Shown here in pieces: positions 5,963 to 11,569 of a stretch of DNA of 12,359 bases. The translations under genes and the position numbers were made by a program. The stretch is taken from assembly GCA_025935735.1 (NCBI GenBank), contig JAICUS010000122.1:1-12359 (forward strand), read 5' to 3'. Numbering within the stretch: the first letter of the stretch is position 1; each line of letters begins with the position of its first letter. The DNA comes from Solirubrobacteraceae bacterium (GTDB lineage: Bacteria; Actinomycetota; Thermoleophilia; Solirubrobacterales; Solirubrobacteraceae). The notes beneath the pieces are model-generated. The model searched no databases and was not told the DNA's origin. It was given only the letters and a program-made list of their open reading frames with translations.

Positions 5963-8080
5963 CTACGGGTTCGTGGTCGACAGCGTGAACGTCAGCGTCT
6001 TGGCGTACGTGCCCGTGCGCAGGGCGTCGTTCGCCGCGATCGGCTGCTTGAAGTCGACCGTCACCGCCTCGTTGGACGTGGGCGCCGCCCAGGACTTCAG
6101 CGCCAGCGGCACGGAGCCCACCGGGGCGTAGGCACCGGTGTTCCACTTGGCCTGCAGCGCCTGCGGCAGCGCGAACGCGCCCTTGCTGCCGCATGCGCCC
6201 GCCCCTCCGGGCGGTGGCGTCTCATCGTCGTCACATGCGGCGCGGTTTGTCAAGTGGCCCGCGTTCGCCGCGCTCGGGTCGGCCACGCTGAGGGTGGCGT
6301 CGCCGGCCGTGGAGAGCACGGTCGCCGTGCTGGAGGCGAAGTAGTCGTGCGCCAGGCCCGGCGTGAACGCCCCGAACGTCGCCGGCGCGCCCAGGCTCAG
6401 CGACAGCGTGGCCGGCACCGTTCCGCCGACGCCGCCGAAGCCGGTCGACAGGTTGCGGTCGCCGAACACCTGCACGTCGTCGAGCCGCGAGACCGCGCCG
6501 CCGTTGGTCACCGTGAAGTCGCAGGTGACGTGCGGGACGCGGATGTCGGCGTGGCCGGTGGCGTCGGTCGTACCGAAGTCCCGGACGCCGTCGCCGCAGT
6601 CGCCGGTGACGGTCGCCCCGGCGACCGGCGCGCCGCCATTGCCGAGCGCCGCCAGGTCGACGTGGTTCATGGCGTTGTGGGCGAACGCGCCGCCGATCAC
6701 GTCGAGCGTGGTCTGCAGCCGCTCCGGGCTAATGTTGTTCATGCCGTCGGCCGGCCGGTGGTACTCGGGCTCGGTCGTGTAGGTGCCGCGCGGGATGCTC
6801 TCGCAGGTGGCCGGCGGGACCGGGTTGTTGTAGTCGAGCCAGATGAACAGCGCCGACGGGATGCCGACGTCGAAGAACGCCTGGTGGTCGGACTGGCCGA
6901 GCTTGCAGTTCTGCAGTCCGGTGAACCCGAACCGGTCGGACGCCTTGTAGGCCTCGTCGACCACGAAGTTCGACTTGCCGTCGGGCGTGAGCGCCCACAG
7001 CTTGGCCGGCGCGTACGGCGTGCCGACCATGTCCATCTGCCACTCGCCGACGAAGCGCGCCCGCTCCTGCGCCGGCAATGTGTTCACGTACGCGCGTGAG
7101 CCGGTGAGGCCGTCCTCCTCGCCGCCGAAGCCGCCGATGCGGATCTCCTTGTCGAGCGGCAGCTTGGACACGACGCGGGCGATCTCCATCGAGACGCCGT
7201 TGCCGGAGGCGTCGTCGTGCGCGCCGGGCGCGCCGGTCACCGAGTCGATGTGCGCGCCCACCATGACGATCGGCGCCTTGGTGCCGTCGGGGTCGTTGAC
7301 GGCGAAGCGGCGGCCGACCACGACCGAGCGCATCGGGTTGACGTAGTCCGTGGTGGTGAACGTCAGGGTGAGGCTCTGCGTGGCCAGGATCTGCTTCATC
7401 CAGTCCAGGTGCGAGCGGCCGGCGCCCATGATCGGGACGTCCGGATAGGTGGTGGTCAGCGTGACCGTGGGCGGCGCGGCCGCCACGCCGGCCGCGCTCA
7501 GGCCGGTGGCGGCGACGACGACCGCCTTGGCGCCGGCGGCGACCGCGTTGGCCACCTGGGCGTTGCGGGCCGCCGCGTTCGCGCCCTGCTCGACCAGCGC
7601 GATGTTGCCGGCGGTCGCGGCCGGGAAGTCGGCCGCCGACGCGCCCGTGCCGGCGTAGACGACGTCGGCGGTCACCGGGGCGGCCGTACCGGTCTGCCTG
7701 CCCTGCAGCGAGGAGCTGAACTGCCAGTGCGGGCCGTTGGTCAGCGTCGCGTTGGGCGAGCTCACCTGCGCGACCGCGCGGTGGACGTCGACGTTCGGGT
7801 TGGTCTGGACCGGGAACGAGTAGATCTGCGTGTGGAACCCGAGGTTGTCGAGGATCCCCTTCAGGTACTCGGCCCCCTCGCGCTCCTGCGGCGTGCCGCT
7901 GCGGCGCGGGCCGATGTCGACCGCGAGGTGGCGGATCGTCTCCACCGAGTTGGCGGAGTCGAACTGGCCGATGATCTCCTGGTCGTAGTCGGACGGCGGC
8001 GCGGCCGCGGCGGTCTGCGCGCCTATGGCGGACGCGGCCAGGACGGCAGCCGCGGCCGCCGCCCGCAGGGCGAATCTCAT
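5963..8080 (-). CDS. Secreted M28-family aminopeptidase with PA domain and C-terminal beta module
   Basis: This 705-residue zinc aminopeptidase resembles the Streptomyces griseus enzyme. A signal peptide spans about 1-27 (Arg near the start, Ala-rich core, AAAA cleavage region). A protease-associated domain occupies about 95-220, and the M28 catalytic core about 250-475. The dizinc site is complete: His277 (GAHIDS), bridging Asp289 (HDDASG), base Glu321 and ligand Glu322 (GGEEDGLTGS), Asp350 (QMDMVG) and His399 (SDHQAFF). Spacing from His277 to Asp289 is the same as in the S. griseus enzyme. After 480 comes about 225 residues of Thr/Ala/Gly-rich beta sequence ending TLTFTLSTTNP, possibly for surface binding; it carries a 21-residue Cys-containing insertion at 613-633. 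The ATG at 8080 is preceded by GGAGG at 8-base spacing; upstream in-frame codons precede the predicted transcript start. It is a single-gene unit with its own promoter and hairpin. Role: degradation of external peptides. Confidence 0.94.
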   Translation of the reverse strand: MRFALRAAAAAAVLAASAIGAQTAAAAPPSDYDQEIIGQFDSANSVETIRHLAVDIGPRRSGTPQEREGAEYLKGILDNLGFHTQIYSFPVQTNPNVDVHRAVAQVSSPNATLTNGPHWQFSSSLQGRQTGTAAPVTADVVYAGTGASAADFPAATAGNIALVEQGANAAARNAQVANAVAAGAKAVVVAATGLSAAGVAAAPPTVTLTTTYPDVPIMGAGRSHLDWMKQILATQSLTLTFTTTDYVNPMRSVVVGRRFAVNDPDGTKAPIVMVGAHIDSVTGAPGAHDDASGNGVSMEIARVVSKLPLDKEIRIGGFGGEEDGLTGSRAYVNTLPAQERARFVGEWQMDMVGTPYAPAKLWALTPDGKSNFVVDEAYKASDRFGFTGLQNCKLGQSDHQAFFDVGIPSALFIWLDYNNPVPPATCESIPRGTYTTEPEYHRPADGMNNISPERLQTTLDVIGGAFAHNAMNHVDLAALGNGGAPVAGATVTGDCGDGVRDFGTTDATGHADIRVPHVTCDFTVTNGGAVSRLDDVQVFGDRNLSTGFGGVGGTVPATLSLSLGAPATFGAFTPGLAHDYFASSTATVLSTAGDATLSVADPSAANAGHLTNRAACDDDETPPPGGAGACGSKGAFALPQALQAKWNTGAYAPVGSVPLALKSWAAPTSNEAVTVDFKQPIAANDALRTGTYAKTLTFTLSTTNP
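6188..6241. repeat. 8-bp inverted repeat bracketing an in-frame insertion in the M28 C-terminal module
   Basis: GCCGCATG at 6188-6195 is the reverse complement of CATGCGGC at 6234-6241, and a second short stem (CGCCCG 6196-6201 with CGGGCG 6208-6213) lies inside. The pair sits just within the ends of a 63-bp segment (6182-6244) encoding residues 613-633, a disulfide-capable loop (Cys616, Cys630) rich in Asp, Pro and Gly. It could be a remnant of a small palindromic element or chance in GC-rich DNA. Confidence 0.4.
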
Positions 8081-8088
8081 TCGGGACA

Positions 8089-8093
8089 CCTCC
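8089..8093 (-). promoter_or_regulatory. Ribosome-binding site of the M28 peptidase
   Basis: GGAGG on the minus strand lies 8 bases before the ATG at 8080. It decides the start of the peptidase against longer in-frame alternatives and gives a protein that begins with a normal signal peptide (MRFALRA). Confidence 0.75.
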
Positions 8094-8158
8094 GTGATGG
8101 GACCGGGGCGGCGCGCTGACCGTACGGACCCCCTCCGCGCCGCGTCGGGACTCACCGG

Positions 8159-8188
8159 ACCCTAAGCGGGCTCTCATGTGTCTGTCAA
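8159..8188 (-). promoter_or_regulatory. Sigma70-type promoter for the M28 peptidase
   Basis: On the minus strand a perfect -35 hexamer TTGACA (8188-8183) is followed after 18 bases by TAGGGT (8164-8159), which fits the actinobacterial TANNNT -10 box. The expected transcript start near 8152 gives a 5' leader of about 70 bases containing the GGAGG site. The -35 overlaps the stop codon of the upstream racemase gene (8185-8187). An 8-bp palindrome CCGTACGG at 8120-8127 lies in the leader and could be a regulator site, though this is speculative. Confidence 0.6.
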
Positions 8189-9327
8189 CTACGCGGCGTA
8201 CGAGATGTCTCAACACCCAGGCGGGCGATCTCGTCGGCGTCGAGGCCCCAGGCGCGCAGCGCGTCGGCGGGCTCGGGGGGCGGCGCGAGCGCGCCGGGCG
8301 TGCGGGAGAAGCGGGGCGCCGGCGCGGGTTGGACGACGCCGCCGGCGCCGGCCGCGAACGTGCCGCGGGCGAGGTTGTGGGGATGCTGGGGCGCCTCGTG
8401 CAGGCCGAGCACCGGCGTGGCGCAGGCCTCGGCGCCCTCGAGCCGCTCGGCCCACTCGGCGCGGGTCCGGGTGGCGAAGACCTCGGCGAGGCGGTGCTTG
8501 AGCTCCGGCCAGCGCTCGCGCTCCCACTGCGGGAACTCGGCCGGGTCCAGCTCGAGCCGCCGCAGCAGCTCGGCGTAGAACTGCGGCTCGAGCGCGCCGA
8601 CGGCGACGTGACCGCCGTCCGCGGTGGCGTAGACCTCGTAGAAGTGCGCGCCGGAGTCGAGCCAGTTGGTCCCGGGCTCGTCGCTCCACAGCCCGGCGGC
8701 CCTCAGCCCGTGGAAGAGCGCGGTCAGCGCTGCCGTGCCGTCGACCATGGCCGCGTCGACCACCTGGCCGCGGCCCGACGTGCGGGCCTCCAGCAGCGCG
8801 GCGACCAAACCGAAGGCCAGCAGCATCCCGCCGCCGCCGAAGTCCGCGACCAGGTTCAGCGGCGCCAGCGGCCGCTCGCCGCGGCGCCGGAACGCCCCGA
8901 GCGCGCCGGCGATCGCCAGGTAGTTGATGTCGTGCCCGGCCACCCCCGCCATGGGCCCGTCCTGCCCGTAGCCGGTCATCCGGCCGTAGACCAGCCGCGG
9001 GTTGCGCGCCAGCAGCGCGTCCGGGCCGAGCCCCAGCCGCTCCATCACGCCCGGCCGGAAGCCCTCGATCAGCCCGTCGGCGGCGTCGACCAGCCGCAGC
9101 ACGAGCGCGCGCCCCGCGTCCGACTTGAGGTCCACCCGGATCTCCGGGCGGCCGCGGTGCAGCGGATTGCCGGCGCCGAGCGCCAGCGCCGCCTCGCCCG
9201 GCCGCTCCACACGGATGAGATCGGCCCCCTGGTCGGCGAGCATCATCGCCGCGAACGGCCCGGGGCCGATGCTCGCGATCTCGACGACGCGCACGCCGCG
9301 CAGCGGCCCGGAGCGGTTCACCGGCAT
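8185..9327 (-). CDS. Alpha-methylacyl-CoA racemase (CaiB/BaiF family)
   Basis: This 380-residue family III CoA-transferase-fold enzyme interconverts (R)- and (S)-2-methylacyl-CoA for beta-oxidation of branched acids or sterol side chains. Key residues are His132 (GHDINY), Asp162 (NLVADFGGGG) and Glu247 (VGALEPQFY). They match His126, Asp156 and Glu241 of the Mycobacterium tuberculosis racemase MCR with a constant offset of six. The motifs GRGQVVDAAMVDGTAAL and SGAHFYEVYATADGGHVAVGALEPQFY are typical of racemases, not of formyl-CoA or carnitine CoA-transferases. The start is ATG 9327 (MPVNRSGPLRGVRVVE); GTG 9321 is an alternative if the transcript is leaderless from the TACGGT box at 9335-9330. 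No Shine-Dalgarno is visible. Length is normal. It is divergent from the subtilase gene and upstream of, but separately transcribed from, the M28 gene. The nearby acyl-CoA synthetase suggests a shared acyl-CoA context, but the two are not in one operon. Confidence 0.93.
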   Translation of the reverse strand: MPVNRSGPLRGVRVVEIASIGPGPFAAMMLADQGADLIRVERPGEAALALGAGNPLHRGRPEIRVDLKSDAGRALVLRLVDAADGLIEGFRPGVMERLGLGPDALLARNPRLVYGRMTGYGQDGPMAGVAGHDINYLAIAGALGAFRRRGERPLAPLNLVADFGGGGMLLAFGLVAALLEARTSGRGQVVDAAMVDGTAALTALFHGLRAAGLWSDEPGTNWLDSGAHFYEVYATADGGHVAVGALEPQFYAELLRRLELDPAEFPQWERERWPELKHRLAEVFATRTRAEWAERLEGAEACATPVLGLHEAPQHPHNLARGTFAAGAGGVVQPAPAPRFSRTPGALAPPPEPADALRAWGLDADEIARLGVETSRTPRS

Positions 9328-9329
9328 CG

Positions 9330-9335
9330 ACCGTA
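9330..9335 (-). promoter_or_regulatory. Candidate -10 box upstream of the racemase gene
   Basis: The minus strand reads TACGGT (TANNNT pattern), 2 bases before the ATG at 9327 and 8 bases before an in-frame GTG at 9321. If it is used, the transcript would start close to the GTG, giving a leaderless message and a protein two residues shorter. No -35 is recognised. Confidence 0.3.
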
Positions 9336-9336
9336 A

Positions 9337-9370
9337 TGATGCGGGAATCGTCCGCCGTGGGTGATGCGGG
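9337..9370. repeat. 9-bp direct repeat in the divergent racemase/subtilase intergenic region
   Basis: TGATGCGGG occurs at 9337-9345 and again at 9362-9370, 25 bp start to start, in the 76-bp gap between two divergent genes. Its position between the two candidate -10 boxes would suit a shared operator. No inverted symmetry is seen and no regulator gene is adjacent. Confidence 0.4.
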
Positions 9371-9386
9371 GTGACCGCTGCGGGCG

Positions 9387-9392
9387 TAGCGT
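9387..9392 (+). promoter_or_regulatory. Candidate -10 box for the subtilase/solute-binding operon
   Basis: TAGCGT matches TANNNT and ends 11 bases before the ATG at 9404, predicting a transcript start about 4-5 bases before the start codon. That would be a nearly leaderless message, in agreement with the lack of a Shine-Dalgarno sequence. There is no recognisable -35. Confidence 0.35.
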
Positions 9393-9403
9393 CCGCTAAC
9401 GCA

Positions 9404-11569
9404 ATGTTGATCACACGAACCGCGGTGCTCGCGCTTGCGGTGCTGGTCGTCGCCCCCGTCCCGGCTCGCGCGCAGGCGCCGGTCGTCCGCCTCGCGGGCG
9501 CGTCGGACTGCCCGGTGAACCCGAACTGCATCCCCGGGTTCAAGCGCGTGTACGGCTTCGACCCGAGCGGGTCGTTCGTGAAGCTGGCGGTGGCGGACGG
9601 CGGCATCGAGGCGCTCGACGACGACCTGGCCGAGGTGGCCGTGGCGTTCTCGTCGAACCCCGAGCTGTCGCGCCCGGACATCCTCACGCTGCGCGACGAC
9701 AGGCACATGATCACGCCGGACCACATCGTGCCGGTGGTCCGCACGAAGCTCCTGCGCCGCTATGGCGCCGGGCTGCGGCGCACGCTGAACGCCGCCTCGC
9801 GCGTGCTGGACACGCTGGCGCTGCGCGGGCTCAACCAGGAGGTGATAGACGGGCGGCTGCCCGAGGCGGTGGGCGGCGAGTTCGCCGACTCCAACGGGCT
9901 CGACCGCGGCGCGAGGCGCAAGCGCGGCCCGCGGATCGTCGTCGGCTACCAGGACTTCGCGGAGAACAAGACGCTCGCGTACCTGTACGCCGAGGCGCTG
10001 CGCGGCGCCGGCTACCGGGTGACCGTCCACAGCGTGCACGGGCTGCGGCCCGCGGCGGTGCGGGCGCTGCGGACCGGGCGGATCGGCATGTACCCCGGCT
10101 ACTCGGGCTCGCTGCTGGCCTACCTGGGCGGGAAGTCGCTCGCGCGCGCGCTCGCCCGCATCCACGCCCAGCCGCTGGCGCGCTCGGCGGCGCAGGACCG
10201 CAACGGGTTCGCGATGAAGCGCGACGTGGCGGCCTCGCTCGGGATCGCGAAGCTGTCCGACCTGGGCCGCTACTGGCCGGCGCGCGGCGGCAAGGCGCTC
10301 GGCCGGTTCGACGCCGACCCGCTGCAGGGCGAGCAGTGGGCGTTCTCGCCCAAGAGCGTGCTCGACCTGCCGAGCGCCTGGCAGCTCTCGCAGGGCGCCG
10401 GCGTGACCGTGGCGGTGGTGGACACCGGCGCCAAGCTCGACCACCCGGACCTCGCCCCGAACATCTGGACCAACTTCGCCGAGATCCCCGGCAACGGCGT
10501 CGACGACGACCACAACGGCTACGTCGACGACGTCCACGGCGTCGACCTGACGACCACGAGCGCGCGCCAGGACCTTTCCGACGGCCACGGGCACGGCACG
10601 CACGTCGCCGGGATCATCGCCGCCGCCCGCAACGGCCGCGGGGTGGTCGGCGTCGCGCCGAAGGCCAGGCTGATGATCGTCAAGGTCATGAACGCCAAGG
10701 GCGAGGGCACGACCGGCGCCGTGGCCGAGGGCATCCGCTACGCCGCGGCCAACGGCGCGCGGGTGATCAACGTGAGCATCCAGGGCAACGACCCCGACCC
10801 GCGGATGAACGACGCGATCGCCGCCGCGGCCGCGGCCAACGCGCTGGTGGTCGTGGCGGCGGGCAACAGCTCGCGCGACATCGACTCGCAGCCCTCCTAT
10901 CCGGCCGCTATCCCGGCGCCGAACCTGGTCGCCGTGGCCGCGACCTCGCCGGACACGGGCAAGGCGCTCAACAGCGCGTCGAACTTCGGCCGGCTCGACG
11001 TCCAGCTCGCCGCCCCGGGGGAGAACATCCTGTCGACGGCGAACACCGGCGGCTACGTATATCTGACCGGCACCTCGATGGCCGCGCCGATGGTGTCCGG
11101 CGTCGCCGCGCTGGTGGCGGCCCTGAACCCGAACCTCAGCGCCCAGGACCTGCGCGCCGTGCTGCTGCAGAACGCCACCCGCTCGCGGCTGCCGATCAGC
11201 GCGGGCTACGTCGACGCGCTCGGCTCCGTGCGCGCGGCCGCCACGGCGGTCGGCTACGACACGACGCAGGCGCCGCGGCTGCGCGTCCTCGCGGCCACGG
11301 CGAAGCGCGGCCGCATCGAGGTGCGCGCCGCCGTCTCGGGCTCCACGCGGGCGATCCGGCGCTATCGCGTCACGCTCGACGGGCGCCGGGTGGCCCAGCT
11401 GGCGGCCCGCCCGTCCCCGTTCAGCGTCACGCTGCGCCACCGCGCGCGCCGCGTCGGCATCCAGGCGCTCGGCAACGGCGGCCGGCCGCTGGCGGCGGCC
11501 AGCCGGAACGTGACCGGGCTGCGATCCGGCAAGCGCGGCGTGAACAGCGGGCACGGGGTCGGGACATGA
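9404..11569 (+). CDS. Secreted subtilisin-like (S8) protease fused to a permuted OpuAC/ProX solute-binding domain
   Basis: The protein has 721 residues from ATG 9404, chosen because it directly begins a signal peptide (about 1-24, cleavage after PARAQA). Residues 27-166 match the second half of glycine-betaine-type binding proteins: CPVNPNCIPGFKRVYGF with a Cys36/Cys42 pair, then AVADGGIEALDDDLAEVAVAF, then HIVPVVRTKLLRRYG. A basic linker (168-177) leads to residues 177-292, which match the first half of the same family: VVGYQDFAENKTLAYLYAEAL, GRIGMYPGYSGSLLAYLG and MKRDVAASLGIAKLSDL. The subtilase domain spans about 304-618 with a full triad, Asp340 (VVDTGAKLDHPDL), His400 (HGHGTHVAG) and Ser558 (GTSMAAP), plus oxyanion Asn488 (AAGNSS) and an acidic, probably calcium-binding loop at 367-379. 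No I9 prodomain is present. A C-terminal beta segment of about 100 residues lacks any membrane anchor. The stop overlaps the next gene by ATGA. Active secreted protease is likely; ligand unknown. Confidence 0.9.
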   Translation: MLITRTAVLALAVLVVAPVPARAQAPVVRLAGASDCPVNPNCIPGFKRVYGFDPSGSFVKLAVADGGIEALDDDLAEVAVAFSSNPELSRPDILTLRDDRHMITPDHIVPVVRTKLLRRYGAGLRRTLNAASRVLDTLALRGLNQEVIDGRLPEAVGGEFADSNGLDRGARRKRGPRIVVGYQDFAENKTLAYLYAEALRGAGYRVTVHSVHGLRPAAVRALRTGRIGMYPGYSGSLLAYLGGKSLARALARIHAQPLARSAAQDRNGFAMKRDVAASLGIAKLSDLGRYWPARGGKALGRFDADPLQGEQWAFSPKSVLDLPSAWQLSQGAGVTVAVVDTGAKLDHPDLAPNIWTNFAEIPGNGVDDDHNGYVDDVHGVDLTTTSARQDLSDGHGHGTHVAGIIAAARNGRGVVGVAPKARLMIVKVMNAKGEGTTGAVAEGIRYAAANGARVINVSIQGNDPDPRMNDAIAAAAAANALVVVAAGNSSRDIDSQPSYPAAIPAPNLVAVAATSPDTGKALNSASNFGRLDVQLAAPGENILSTANTGGYVYLTGTSMAAPMVSGVAALVAALNPNLSAQDLRAVLLQNATRSRLPISAGYVDALGSVRAAATAVGYDTTQAPRLRVLAATAKRGRIEVRAAVSGSTRAIRRYRVTLDGRRVAQLAARPSPFSVTLRHRARRVGIQALGNGGRPLAAASRNVTGLRSGKRGVNSGHGVGT

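Noticed and set aside
5852..7099. Long plus-strand open frame antisense to the M28 gene
   Set aside because: Arg/Val/Gly/Ala-biased shadow without domain, ribosome-binding site or coupling to another gene.
9328..9744. N-terminal extension of the racemase
   Set aside because: It would run through the divergent promoter region and into the subtilase gene, and the family N-terminus begins at residue 1-10 of the shorter start.
8210..11554. A 1114-codon open frame on the minus strand across the subtilase and racemase
   Set aside because: It is antisense to two well-supported genes, has Arg/Ala/Gly/His-biased composition with no recognisable domain, and is the expected stop-poor shadow frame in very GC-rich DNA.
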